This document shows positions 24,735-33,432 of a stretch of DNA of 64,000 bases, one piece after another. The stretch lies in assembly GCF_902706285.1 (NCBI RefSeq), contig NZ_CACSKD010000020.1, positions 25,577 to 89,576 on the forward strand. The letters are read 5' to 3'. Every line of letters begins with the position of its first letter. Position 1 is the first letter of the stretch. The position numbers and the translations under genes were made by a program. Source of the stretch: Rhizobium sp. 18055 (GTDB taxonomy: Bacteria > Pseudomonadota > Alphaproteobacteria > Rhizobiales > Rhizobiaceae). Below the pieces are notes generated by a model. It did not search any database. It was not told the DNA's origin and saw only the letters and a program-made list of their open reading frames with translations.

Positions 24735-25729
24735 TGTATTTTAGCTGGCTTGATCAGTGGGACGAGCATCGCGCACAGCGTGGTGAGGAAGGCAAGGAAA
24801 CCACAGGTTTCATCCTTGATGCAGAGCGTGCCTTCCCAGGTGAGAACACGGAGGGTCTGCGTGAATTTTGTGCCCGCGCAGATCGGGCTTTGACCGATCC
24901 GGGCTTTTTTGCCGAACCGACAGGCTGCGACCAAAGCTTCGAGATGCGCGATCATTGGGTTAAATTCCCATCCGATATCCAGACTGATGTCCCAGAGAAC
25001 AACATCGTTTGGGCTAAAGTCACTGGAAACGGGTCATTCGATAAGGCGCTGGTGGTTTTTCATCATTGGAATGCCCGGACTCGAAACCCGCGGATTGCCA
25101 GTTTCTTTTCGAAGCGCGGAATTAGGGTCTTTGAAATTGCAATGCCTTACCATTTCGAACGTGGCCGGGTTGGCTCAGTTCACGCCGATTACATGCTCAG
25201 CGCAAATCTCGGTCGGACGATGGAAGCGGTGAAACAGGCTGTCTCTGATGGACGAAAATTGATCCGGTGGCTGAAAGGCGAGGGCTACAAGGAAATTTCG
25301 GTCCTCGGCATGAGCCTTGGCGCCTGGGTAGCAGGACTGACTGCAGCTCACGATGAGATGGTGGCTAAAGCTTCGCTGTTCCTGGCGGGTGGAAGCCTTG
25401 CCGATATGGTCTGGACAGGCCGCGCTACACGCTCGATACGGCTGAGCCTTGAGCCGGAAATTCATTTAACGGATCTCAAAAAAGCGTGGGCTCCGCTCAA
25501 TCTCGAGAACTACGTGCGCCGACTGGCTCGACCTGGCCTCGATGTTCAACTCATTCTAGCAAGGAGAGACACCGTTGTATTGCCGGAGATTTCAGAAGGT
25601 CTGATACGAGGTCTGAGAGACGCAGGCGGACAGCCACAAGTTCTGCGAATAAACTGCGGCCACTACTCCCTCGGAAAGTTGCCCTACATCATCTTTGCCG
25701 GGTTGACGGCGAGACGATTTCTATCGTGA
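24734..25729 (+). CDS. rcgR: RcgR-like alpha/beta hydrolase, putative quorum lactone hydrolase
   Basis: 331 residues from GTG 24734, overlapping the rcgA stop by one base. Alpha/beta hydrolase fold: nucleophile elbow GMSLG (Ser near 194), VVFHHWNARTR near 108 as oxyanion-side strand, ARRDTVVLPE as likely acid and NCGHYSLGKLP as catalytic His. Plasmid RcgR proteins are annotated as putative quorum lactone hydrolases and are linked to conjugation control. Beside traR/traM this would damp AHL signalling, but no activity can be read from sequence. Confidence 0.75.
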   Translation: MYFSWLDQWDEHRAQRGEEGKETTGFILDAERAFPGENTEGLREFCARADRALTDPGFFAEPTGCDQSFEMRDHWVKFPSDIQTDVPENNIVWAKVTGNGSFDKALVVFHHWNARTRNPRIASFFSKRGIRVFEIAMPYHFERGRVGSVHADYMLSANLGRTMEAVKQAVSDGRKLIRWLKGEGYKEISVLGMSLGAWVAGLTAAHDEMVAKASLFLAGGSLADMVWTGRATRSIRLSLEPEIHLTDLKKAWAPLNLENYVRRLARPGLDVQLILARRDTVVLPEISEGLIRGLRDAGGQPQVLRINCGHYSLGKLPYIIFAGLTARRFLS

Positions 25730-25804
25730 ATTAGAGCGGCAAGCTTCGGTCTTGCAAATCCTCCTTCCGTGTACTATTTTCTAATCAGAGCAACGCTCCG
25801 GGGT

Positions 25805-25854
25805 CAGCGCTAGGCGCTGGCCGAAATGAATTGAGGTCCGTAAGGACCTTTTTT
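25805..25854 (+). terminator. Tandem hairpin terminator after rcgR
   Basis: A first hairpin, CAGCGC-TAG-GCGCTG (25805-25819), is followed by AGGTCC (25834-25839) pairing with GGACCT (25844-25849) and a T-run (25849-25854). The second hairpin plus T-run is a standard Rho-independent terminator for the rcgAR operon. It abuts the 3' end of the convergent DUF3800 gene. Confidence 0.75.
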
Positions 25855-26660
25855 CATTTAAAGCAGCTGTATTTGATGCCGAGGTTAGGACGATCTTCCT
25901 CGGGCAGATGAGCGTCTATCAGTTTGCCCGCTTTCATCAGATCAACATAGGGCTTGTAGGTGGGATCATATCCGCCCTTGGCCATGGGATACAACATCAG
26001 GTCAGCGACTTGCATCATCGCTGCTTCCTTTGTCCGGCGCTTAGGCTCGCCTCTCACGATCCGCCGAAACTCCCCGGGGGAAAGGGCGCCGTAGACGTTG
26101 GCGCCTTCGCCGGCAAAGGGCATCCCGTCGGCCTTGAGCGCCTTGGTATAGGAAATTAGATCGCGATCTTCGTGCTTGCCACTTGCCTCGAAAAAGACCC
26201 GGAGCGTACGGCCGCGGCTATCGGCGAACTTTGCAGCCCGCTCGATGAGTATCGAGTACGCGGTTTTGCTCATCAGCCATAGCCGCTCTTTGTATAGCTC
26301 TCGATACCGTAGGACATATCCCGGCCGATCGATAACCGCCGCAATTCCTATCACGGGAAGCGCGAGGATGAATGCGTCGAGCTCCGGAAAGAAAATCCGC
26401 GCTTTCTCGGGGTTCCTGAGCCAGCCGAAGTCTCCGCGCCCGCCACGGATTTTGTGCGAGTGAAGAGGGTAGGTTATCCCGTGCTCGGCGCAGAATGCGG
26501 CGTGCCGCGCTTTGAGCTCGTCGACATCTTCTTGCCTGATCAGAAACCCGCCCAAGCCGAAGCAGTCCATTCCGTCCTTGCGCTCTTGGGGGAGTTCATG
26601 ATCCGGGTCCCTACTGCCCGTATCGTCAATGAAAAGGTGATATTCAGGAACTGAGGTCAT
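25854..26660 (-). CDS. DUF3800 family protein (RNase H-like fold)
   Basis: 268 residues, soluble. It has the DUF3800 plan: FIDDTGS at residues 9-15, FGLGGFLI, YPLHSHKIRGG, RVFFEASGKHED in the middle and MMQVADLMLYPMAKGG near the C-terminus; the acidic residues of IDDTGS, FFEA and QVADL are the candidate metal ligands. The fold is predicted to be RNase H-like and members are frequent on phages and plasmids, but no activity is established here. It follows traH by 59 bases on the same strand and may be co-transcribed with the tra genes. Confidence 0.8.
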   Translation of the reverse strand: MTSVPEYHLFIDDTGSRDPDHELPQERKDGMDCFGLGGFLIRQEDVDELKARHAAFCAEHGITYPLHSHKIRGGRGDFGWLRNPEKARIFFPELDAFILALPVIGIAAVIDRPGYVLRYRELYKERLWLMSKTAYSILIERAAKFADSRGRTLRVFFEASGKHEDRDLISYTKALKADGMPFAGEGANVYGALSPGEFRRIVRGEPKRRTKEAAMMQVADLMLYPMAKGGYDPTYKPYVDLMKAGKLIDAHLPEEDRPNLGIKYSCFK

Positions 26661-26719
26661 TGTCGACCAGTCTATCCGACAGAAGCGCGGAAAGCCACGT
26701 CTTCGCTCCCTCGATCCGG

Positions 26720-27337
26720 TTATTTCTGGCCGCCGATCCGGGACAAATCGATCCTGATGTCGGCGTCTGCAGCCGTCTCCGGTTCGCCCGATTGCGGAGC
26801 CACTCCTTCGTCCGGTGTGAGGTTCGTTGGACCTGTAGCAGGCTTCGCGTCACCTGCACTCTTCCCGAAGAAGATCGGACCACCAGGGTCTTCGGCACTG
26901 AATACGTTGTCGCCTTCAAAAGTACCCGTTTTCCAGGCGTAGATCGTATCGTCGAGCATCTGTGGGAGAAGCTCTTTATTCGTCGGGCGGCCGTACCACT
27001 TGGTCACGATCCGGGCGACCTTCGCGAAGATGCCGGTGCCGGTCCGCAAATTTTCACAGGCCTCGAACATGCCCGATCGAAGTTGCGAGACATCAGTGAC
27101 GCCCACTCCCGCCGGAAATTGTGTGATTCCGACGCGCACGACCGCTTGACCGACATAGGTTCGCACCACATCGAGCGCTTCGTCGGCCGATTGGGGTTTC
27201 GGAATGAGGACCACACGACCATCCGACTTTACCGAAACGGCAAGGGGGTCTTCCGCGCCGGCCTCTATAACGAACCGCTCAACGATAGCGGGGGCAAGGT
27301 TCGGGTTTGCGCATTTGGCTATGAATGCGGCATCCAT
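26720..27337 (-). CDS. traH: TraH, conjugal transfer protein
   Basis: 205 residues from ATG 27337 (MDAAFIAKCANPNLAPAIVE is the family N-terminus). VSVKSDGRVVLIPKPQSADEA and VGQAVVRVGITQFPAGVG are typical of Ti/rhizobial TraH. A Pro/Thr/Gly-rich C-terminal tail follows residue 150. The molecular role is not defined. The start lies inside the 3' end of traB (19-base overlap), as in other traAFBH operons. Confidence 0.9.
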   Translation of the reverse strand: MDAAFIAKCANPNLAPAIVERFVIEAGAEDPLAVSVKSDGRVVLIPKPQSADEALDVVRTYVGQAVVRVGITQFPAGVGVTDVSQLRSGMFEACENLRTGTGIFAKVARIVTKWYGRPTNKELLPQMLDDTIYAWKTGTFEGDNVFSAEDPGGPIFFGKSAGDAKPATGPTNLTPDEGVAPQSGEPETAADADIRIDLSRIGGQK

Positions 27338-28515
27338 TGTGTTTCTCCAGGTGAGGTGTTGAAGGACGTCACGAGTGGTTTGCCGAATAGCCGAGCCCAA
27401 GCCTGAGTGCTGACCTGTTGAATCGCGACGATACTAGTATCTTTGGTCCACCAGCCGTTTCCAACAGCCAGGACCAAGCCTGGGTCATGCAGCATCGATT
27501 GCAGGAACGGCCAGACGATAAGTTGTTCGTAGCAAATCAGGGGCGCGATCTTCTTCCCGGCTATTTCGACAACAGGGTTCGCGAAGAAATGTGCGCGCGC
27601 GCCACCATTCTCGCCGGCAAAACGGCGCCACGGCTGCCACATTGCACCTGGAACCGGCATTCGCTCGCGGTAGACTACCTCGGCGCGCTGGCCTGTGATC
27701 CGGACGAGAACGTTGTCGTATCCGGTTTCGTTGACGACGGCGGCTCCAGCGATAACCGTCATGCGGCCCTTCATAGCATTGGCCTGCCACAGGGTCGCGA
27801 CGGTTGTCGTCCAAAAGCCAAGAGCGCTTTCCGGCAAGATGACGATCCGGTTCTGGACCTCGCTTCGAACGATCGTTGCAAGAAGATCACGCTGATAGGC
27901 GAGTCCTGCGTCGCGGCCCATTCTGGCCCCCAATTGGAGGTCCACTCCCTGCCATTCACGCCCTATCTGAGGCTGCGTCCAGAATGCGGCGGACCAAAGC
28001 CAGCAGCCTGCGAAGGTGAGGGCTGCAGCCGGCCAATACCGCGTCGCCATGACCGAAAGGCCGGCTGCCATTCCTATCAGCCCCACCCAACCCCAGCCGG
28101 CAAAGACGACGCCTGCAGCGGTGATCGGATGAGCCCAGCCGAGAATGCCGAATGGTGGCAAAGCCATGAGGATCATAGCGATGAGATAGGCCAGGCCGCT
28201 TCGGAGACCTTGTCGATCCGTCCAGAGCACAGAGTGGACGAAGACGAAGCCGCTCGACGCCACCAGCCACAAGAGCAATCCTGGCCAAATATCGGATTGG
28301 TAGAAGGCCGCCACACCCAACGGCAATCCCCGCGAAGCTGCCAGAAAATATGCCCCGGACGCGAGCGCTGCTGAAGCTCGACCTGGCGCGCGTGACCACA
28401 GATAGGGGAAGGCCACTGAAGCCGGCAGAAGGAGCAGATAACCACTCCATCCAATCCAGCCGCTTGCCGCCCCTGCGCCGACGATGATCGCACTCTTCCA
28501 CCGATCATGGCCCAT
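27319..28515 (-). CDS. traB: TraB, conjugal transfer protein, nitrilase/Lnt-like
   Basis: 398 residues. About six N-terminal membrane helices are followed by a nitrilase-type domain (RIVILPESALGFW with Glu, APLICYEQLIVWPFLQ with Cys). This is the plan of apolipoprotein N-acyltransferases, to which TraB of Ti plasmids is related. It enhances conjugation in known systems, though the substrate is unknown. It overlaps traF by 11 bases upstream and traH downstream. Confidence 0.93.
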   Translation of the reverse strand: MGHDRWKSAIIVGAGAASGWIGWSGYLLLLPASVAFPYLWSRAPGRASAALASGAYFLAASRGLPLGVAAFYQSDIWPGLLLWLVASSGFVFVHSVLWTDRQGLRSGLAYLIAMILMALPPFGILGWAHPITAAGVVFAGWGWVGLIGMAAGLSVMATRYWPAAALTFAGCWLWSAAFWTQPQIGREWQGVDLQLGARMGRDAGLAYQRDLLATIVRSEVQNRIVILPESALGFWTTTVATLWQANAMKGRMTVIAGAAVVNETGYDNVLVRITGQRAEVVYRERMPVPGAMWQPWRRFAGENGGARAHFFANPVVEIAGKKIAPLICYEQLIVWPFLQSMLHDPGLVLAVGNGWWTKDTSIVAIQQVSTQAWARLFGKPLVTSFNTSPGETQWMPHS

Positions 28516-29071
28516 AGGTCAGAACCTCGCGCGCCATTCCGAGGATCCCGGAAACCGGAACCGGGCCGAAATATCGACTGTCCCAGGAGCCCGGGAAAGA
28601 AGAATGGAGAAAGACCTGCTCAGGCGGCACAGTCCCACCGGAATAGGGGCGCAGCGGACGGCCGCGGCCATCACGCTCCACAAGACGGGAATTGTCCAAT
28701 ACCGCACCGTCGATGGATACGTTTTTGCCAATTTCCACCTGCTGCCCGGCGACGGCAACGACCTGCTTGATCAGCGGTCCGGTTCCGCCCGAGCACAACC
28801 CCCAGCGAAGATAACCTCGCGATTTCCCCTCCATTCGCTCGGCCCCGTCAGGCATGCAGACGAAGACGAGATCCCCGATTTCGATCGGGCGATCGAGCTG
28901 CTCGATGCGCCAGAGCCCGAGCGGCTCGCTCGGCGTGGTGTTCATCCTGATGCCAGCGCCAAAGCCTGCAGCCAGGACCGCCGCAAGTCCGAGGACGGCG
29001 CCCAGCAGGATGGCGGCCACAGGTCGGTCGGCGCGCTTGGTGCGACGCATGTCCAATGTCTCGACATTCAT
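28505..29071 (-). CDS. traF: TraF, S26-type peptidase that matures the TrbC pilin
   Basis: 188 residues; ATG 29071 overlaps the traA stop (ATGA). One N-terminal membrane helix (VAAILLGAVLGLAAVLAAGFG) is followed by a signal-peptidase-like domain with Ser48 in MNTTPSEPLGLW and Lys102 in GPLIKQVVAVAG, and C-terminal YFGPVPVSGILG. In RP4-type systems TraF cleaves and circularises the TrbC pilin encoded here at 13062. Confidence 0.94.
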   Translation of the reverse strand: MNVETLDMRRTKRADRPVAAILLGAVLGLAAVLAAGFGAGIRMNTTPSEPLGLWRIEQLDRPIEIGDLVFVCMPDGAERMEGKSRGYLRWGLCSGGTGPLIKQVVAVAGQQVEIGKNVSIDGAVLDNSRLVERDGRGRPLRPYSGGTVPPEQVFLHSSFPGSWDSRYFGPVPVSGILGMAREVLTYGP

Positions 29072-32000
29072 TTCAAGGAGAGCCCCGTGGTCTTGGTCTG
29101 GCGCATGGTCTCGGCCTGTTTGAGGGCGGTCACTGTCCGCTCATGAGCCGATAGTTGCTGAACCGTCCGCATGGTATTCCACGCCGATTGCAGCTCGGCC
29201 TTCTGGGCCGGCGCCATACCGGCGGAAATTTTCTCGAACACCTTGCCGTCCGCCTCTTTTGCTGCGAGCGGCAGGAAAGACCTTTCCCCAAAGCGCTCGG
29301 AGACAGCCCTGGCAAACCCCTCCAGTTCTGCCTTCACCATTTTGTCGGAAAGCGCATATTCCAATCCGGAGGGGAGGTCGTTGCGGTCGATAGCATCACG
29401 CACCCGTTCGAGGATCTGCTTGGCCGCGACGGAGAGCGCCGGAATATCAATCGAGACCTTCAGGCGAACAGCACGCTCCTCCGCCTCGTAGCGACGCTCG
29501 GCCTCAGTCCGCTTCTGCAGATATCCATCCAGGTCACGCGCCAGCGCGGGCGCATTCACCAGCGCCGTCTCTCGCGCTTGAGCTTCTGCCTTACCAGTGA
29601 ACAGACCGGTCTTGCCCCTCAGCGCACCGAAAGTTTCCGGCTGCTTGGCAATCGTCGCGATCGTTGCCTCCGCGGTCTCGGCATAACCGACCATGGCGTC
29701 GACGTTCACCGCGTTGAACGCCGCCTGCGGATCCGCATAGACGAGGTGGAAGCGGGCCGAGACCTCCTGCCACTGGCTCTTCAAGGCAGGATCGGCCGAG
29801 ACCTTGTCCTCGACGGATTTTTCGATCGATTTTGCAAATGCGTTGATGCCGGCAACCATGGGCTTCCTTTCCTCTTGGATGACAGAGTTGGCCTGGCTTC
29901 GGGTTTCAGATGCGTCGCGGGTGTGGATTTCGCTGGCGGCGCCAGGGCCCAAACCGAGACGGCCCCCGATGGCAGCGAGCCGCGAGACGAGATCGGTCAA
30001 TTTGTCCTTCTGGCGGATGGTCCACTGCAGCCGATCGCGCAGCAGGGTGCGCCCGACGTTCATCAGATGCAGGCCACGCGCGTCGGCAAACCGGAGTGCG
30101 GCGCGATAGGCAGGCCCGTTCTGATAGTCGAGCGTCGTTTCCTTCGAGGCGTCGCGCGACAGCCGTTCATGCACCCGCGCCATTGCCAGTTCCTCGACGG
30201 GCACGACGTTCCAGGAATTGCGATCCGCCTCGGTGCCATCCGGCAGCCTGACCCGCTCGGATCCGACATGCTGGAGACCGATGCGATCTCCAATCTCGGC
30301 TCTCGATTCATTCATCGCGCGGGCGAGATCGACGCCCCAGACCGTCAGCTCCTGGCCATCAGCAAAGCCGAGCGTCACATAGTAGCTTTCACGGTTACCA
30401 GACTTGTGCTCGTAGGGCGCTCTGCCGTGGGCCATCAACACACCGCCGCGCCGCTGGGCGAACTCTTCCAGCCCGACATAGAGCTCCGCTGTCTCGCGAT
30501 GGCGGGTCATGGCGACGTAGGACAGGTGTCGGTCCAGCGTGCTCGATGCAAGCAGTTTCACCCGGTCGACGGTGGCGCCCTGGCTCTTGTGGACGGTGGT
30601 CGCATAACCATGATCCACATTGGCATAGAAGCGCTGCTCGACCACGATCTTGCGATGATCATCGCCGCCACCGATCGCAGCGACGAGACGGCCGGGCGCG
30701 GCTTCGAGCACGCGGGCCAGCATGCCGTTCTTGACGCCAAGCGACCCCTCGTTTTTCAGGAAGACGATCTGGTCGCCGGCCGCGAATTGTCGAAGACCAT
30801 CTTCCGTCTTGAAGGCGTGACCCGCATCGATCAGTCCGCGCTCGACGAGTTTGCCGCGCGCCATCTCGTTCAGCATCCGGACGTCCCGACGGCGATGGGC
30901 GAGGATCAGAGAGGACTTGGTTGGATCGTATTCGCGGTCCCAGTCGTCGATCAAAGTCGTGATGGCATTGTCCCGGGTCCAACCGGTTCGCACCATGCCT
31001 TGGCTCTCGTAGGCGGAGAGTGCATCCGATATGTTTCCGCGGGCAAGATCGAGCGACGCATCGCGCATCCACTGCTCGTGCTGCCGGTAGATCGTCTCGA
31101 GTTCCGCATAGCCGATCCGCTCGGAAATCGCGCGGAAGGCGGCCCCCGCTTCGATCGGCTGGAGCTGATCAGGGTCGCCGACGAGAACCAGTTTGGCTCC
31201 TGATAGGGTCGCTGCTTCGACGAAGCGGGCCATCTGCCGTGAGGAGACCATGCCTGCCTCGTCCAAGACCATGACGGTCTTCTCGTCGAGACGGTCACGG
31301 TCCTGATCCCAGCGCAGCTCCCAGGCGGACAGCGTGCGGGATGCTATGCCCGCTTCTTTCTCCAGACCCTCGGCAGCCTTGCCGGCAAGGGCCGCGCCGA
31401 CAACGCGGTATCCTGCCGCTTCCCAGGCCTCGCGGGCTGCCTTCATCATTGTCGTCTTGCCGGCGCCAGCGCGGCCGACCACGGCTGCAATCCGGGGATT
31501 TCCCGAAATGTGCTCAATGGCTGATTTCTGCTCGTCCGACAGTCGATCGTGGCGTTCAAATGTCTGGGCCAGAACACGCGTCGCAACGTGATGCGTCTGT
31601 TGTCGGCCGAGCCACAATGCCTGGTTCGCCATCTCAGCTTCAATGCGGATGAGATCGTGCGTCGTGTATTTTGCCGGAGACCGGGCACCTGACGAAAACG
31701 AGATGCGCTCTTTGTCCAGCCGCAGCGCATCCGGGTGCTGCAGAACCCGCGCCATCAAGTCCCGGAACAAGGCCGGATCATCGATATAGCGGTGCAGGAC
31801 CTTGGCAATATCACGCTCGTCGAAGACGCTTTTTTCGCGGGTGATGAGATCAAGGACGAGACCGGCGTCGCGCTGAATGCGCCGCGCGTTTTCCTCGCGG
31901 CGCTCTTCCTGAAGCTCGATCCGTTCGAGCTTCACCGCAGCGGCAGATGCGGTGTTACCCGCTCCATCTGCCTTCCGCTCGATCGCCGTCGCACCGACCC

Positions 32001-32700
32001 CGACATGGATGGTCGGCTCCAGTGCGATGCCCTGCTTTTCGAAGGAGCGGCCGTCCACGCGGATGTCCAATCCAGCAAGCGCAAGATGCCGGTTCTGGCA
32101 GGCAAACCATCCGTCCCGGAAAGCGTTGAAGTCATCAGCACCGCCGGCCCAAAGCTCGTAGACGATCTTGCCGGCGTCATTACGCTGAGGCTTTCCGTCG
32201 GGGCCAAGGACAGCGACCTTCTTCGCCCCGAACCCATCGTCGGTCAATGGCCGCAGCGTCGTCATGAGATGGATATGCGGATTGCCAGGCGCGTCATGGT
32301 AGACCCAATCGGCCACCATGCCGTTGGCCTTGATATGCCGCTCGACGAAATCCCTGACAAGCGCAATATTCTGCTCGGCCGACAGCTCGACCGGCAGGGC
32401 TATGGTGACGTCCTTTGCAAGCTGGGCGTCGGACCGCTTCTCGAAAGCCTCGACCCTGTTCCAGAAAGCTTCGGACGCCCCTGAGATGGACCGGTCAGCC
32501 ACCTTCGCCCGCAACCAGTCGGGCGCATCTTCCGGGATCACGAACTCCTCATGCAGAAGACCCTGCTTGGCCGTGTAGTCGATCGTCCTGGCTTCCCGCT
32601 CGAAATCCATTTTCGCGCAGTGCCTGTAGGCCGCCGACAGCACGGCGCTGCGGCCGGAGCCGCGGGCGACGATGCTGACTGAGAAATGCGGGACGGCCAC
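29068..32700 (-). CDS. traA: TraA, relaxase-helicase
   Basis: 1210 residues from GTG 32700 (VAVPHFSVSIVARGSGRSAV). The frame stays open upstream to 32877, but that part covers oriT and is not family-like. The N-terminal MobA/MobL relaxase domain has Tyr25 (SAAYRH) and the metal triad H135, H142, H144 (DWVYHDAPGNPHIHLMTT). A TraI-type SF1 helicase follows: VVGRAGAGKTTMM (Walker A), MVLDEAGMVSSRQM (Walker B), ATTVHKSQGATVDRVKLLASS. It nicks oriT, stays attached to the DNA and unwinds it during transfer. Length is normal. Confidence 0.96.
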   Translation of the reverse strand: MAVPHFSVSIVARGSGRSAVLSAAYRHCAKMDFEREARTIDYTAKQGLLHEEFVIPEDAPDWLRAKVADRSISGASEAFWNRVEAFEKRSDAQLAKDVTIALPVELSAEQNIALVRDFVERHIKANGMVADWVYHDAPGNPHIHLMTTLRPLTDDGFGAKKVAVLGPDGKPQRNDAGKIVYELWAGGADDFNAFRDGWFACQNRHLALAGLDIRVDGRSFEKQGIALEPTIHVGVGATAIERKADGAGNTASAAAVKLERIELQEERREENARRIQRDAGLVLDLITREKSVFDERDIAKVLHRYIDDPALFRDLMARVLQHPDALRLDKERISFSSGARSPAKYTTHDLIRIEAEMANQALWLGRQQTHHVATRVLAQTFERHDRLSDEQKSAIEHISGNPRIAAVVGRAGAGKTTMMKAAREAWEAAGYRVVGAALAGKAAEGLEKEAGIASRTLSAWELRWDQDRDRLDEKTVMVLDEAGMVSSRQMARFVEAATLSGAKLVLVGDPDQLQPIEAGAAFRAISERIGYAELETIYRQHEQWMRDASLDLARGNISDALSAYESQGMVRTGWTRDNAITTLIDDWDREYDPTKSSLILAHRRRDVRMLNEMARGKLVERGLIDAGHAFKTEDGLRQFAAGDQIVFLKNEGSLGVKNGMLARVLEAAPGRLVAAIGGGDDHRKIVVEQRFYANVDHGYATTVHKSQGATVDRVKLLASSTLDRHLSYVAMTRHRETAELYVGLEEFAQRRGGVLMAHGRAPYEHKSGNRESYYVTLGFADGQELTVWGVDLARAMNESRAEIGDRIGLQHVGSERVRLPDGTEADRNSWNVVPVEELAMARVHERLSRDASKETTLDYQNGPAYRAALRFADARGLHLMNVGRTLLRDRLQWTIRQKDKLTDLVSRLAAIGGRLGLGPGAASEIHTRDASETRSQANSVIQEERKPMVAGINAFAKSIEKSVEDKVSADPALKSQWQEVSARFHLVYADPQAAFNAVNVDAMVGYAETAEATIATIAKQPETFGALRGKTGLFTGKAEAQARETALVNAPALARDLDGYLQKRTEAERRYEAEERAVRLKVSIDIPALSVAAKQILERVRDAIDRNDLPSGLEYALSDKMVKAELEGFARAVSERFGERSFLPLAAKEADGKVFEKISAGMAPAQKAELQSAWNTMRTVQQLSAHERTVTALKQAETMRQTKTTGLSLK

Positions 32701-32775
32701 GAGCTGACTTTCTTCATTTGGCGAACGATTCCAATCGTTTCGGAGACTGCGGCCCCCCAGGCCGCTCTTTCGAGC

Positions 32776-32810
32776 ACGTCGCGCCAGCGACGTATAATTG
32801 CGCCCTTGGA
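32776..32810. other. oriT: inverted repeat and nic region
   Basis: ACGTCGC (32776-32782) and GCGACGT (32787-32793) form an inverted repeat around GCCA. It is followed directly by ATAATTGCGCCCTTGG (32794-32809), the conserved nic block of Ti/RSF1010-type origins of transfer. It sits between divergent traA and traC, where oriT lies in Ti and rhizobial plasmids. Confidence 0.88.
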
Positions 32811-32861
32811 TCCGCTTCTCCGAAACGGCGGGATCATTCGCCAAAAGCTGCCGCTTTGGCG

Positions 32862-32879
32862 AGGTGCAAAGTTGCACCT
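32862..32879. promoter_or_regulatory. tra box (TraR operator) at the traA/traCDG divergence
   Basis: AGGTGCAAAGTTGCACCT is an 18-bp dyad with one central mismatch, and differs from the repA-trbB tra box by a single base. It lies between oriT and traC, so it could control traAFBH and traCDG in both directions. Confidence 0.85.
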
Positions 32880-32948
32880 TTCTAACGGGAGAGAATTGAG
32901 GGAGCGTTGGACCTCGTCATCCCGCAACGAAGACAGGAGATCGCCATC

Positions 32949-33212
32949 ATGAAGAAGCCAACAGCGAAACTTCGCGAAGAACTCGCTCGACTTCAGGATG
33001 AGCTGAAGCAGGCCGAGACGCGAGATGCCGAGCGGATCGGGCGCATTGCTCTGAAAGCTGGCCTTGGGGATTTCGACGTTGAGGCGAGCGAGCTTCAGTC
33101 GGCCTTCGAAGAGATCGCCAATCGGTTTCGCAATGCGAGCAAGACAGGTGGAAGCGCCACGAAGGCGGCGGTCGGCGCTGGCCAGACTGCGAGCCAGTCT
33201 CAAGAGGCTTGA
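32949..33212 (+). CDS. traC: TraC, oriT-processing accessory protein
   Basis: 87 residues from ATG 32949; upstream in-frame codons run through the promoter. MKKPTAKLREELARLQDELK and RDAERIGRIALKAGLG match Ti TraC. The protein is mostly helical. In the VirC/TraC-TraD systems it helps the relaxase at oriT. traD follows four bases after its stop. Confidence 0.92.
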   Translation: MKKPTAKLREELARLQDELKQAETRDAERIGRIALKAGLGDFDVEASELQSAFEEIANRFRNASKTGGSATKAAVGAGQTASQSQEA

Positions 33213-33216
33213 GCGG

Positions 33217-33432
33217 ATGAACCGGACGAGTGTGACCGAAGCGCGCAAGAAGGACACCCGCGAGAAAATCGAGTTGGGCGGCCTGATCGTCAAAGCCGGT
33301 CTCCGATTTGAAAAGCGAGCTCTGCTGCTCGGTCTTCTGATCGATGGCGCCCAGCGTTTGAAAGCCAACGGCGCAGAGCGGGATCGGCTGCTCGCGATCG
33401 GAGCGGAGGCCTTCGGCAATGACGATCAGTAG
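33217..33432 (+). CDS. traD: TraD, small conjugal transfer protein
   Basis: 71 residues from ATG 33217. The core ELGGLIVKAGLRFEKRALLLGLL matches TraD of Ti and rhizobial plasmids. This is not the F-plasmid coupling protein of the same name. Its end overlaps the traG start by 14 bases. Confidence 0.92.
   Translation: MNRTSVTEARKKDTREKIELGGLIVKAGLRFEKRALLLGLLIDGAQRLKANGAERDRLLAIGAEAFGNDDQ

Noticed and set aside
29155..31203. 682-codon open frame on the plus strand
   Set aside because: It lies wholly antisense to traA, whose relaxase and helicase motifs are unmistakable. The antisense protein has no family features.
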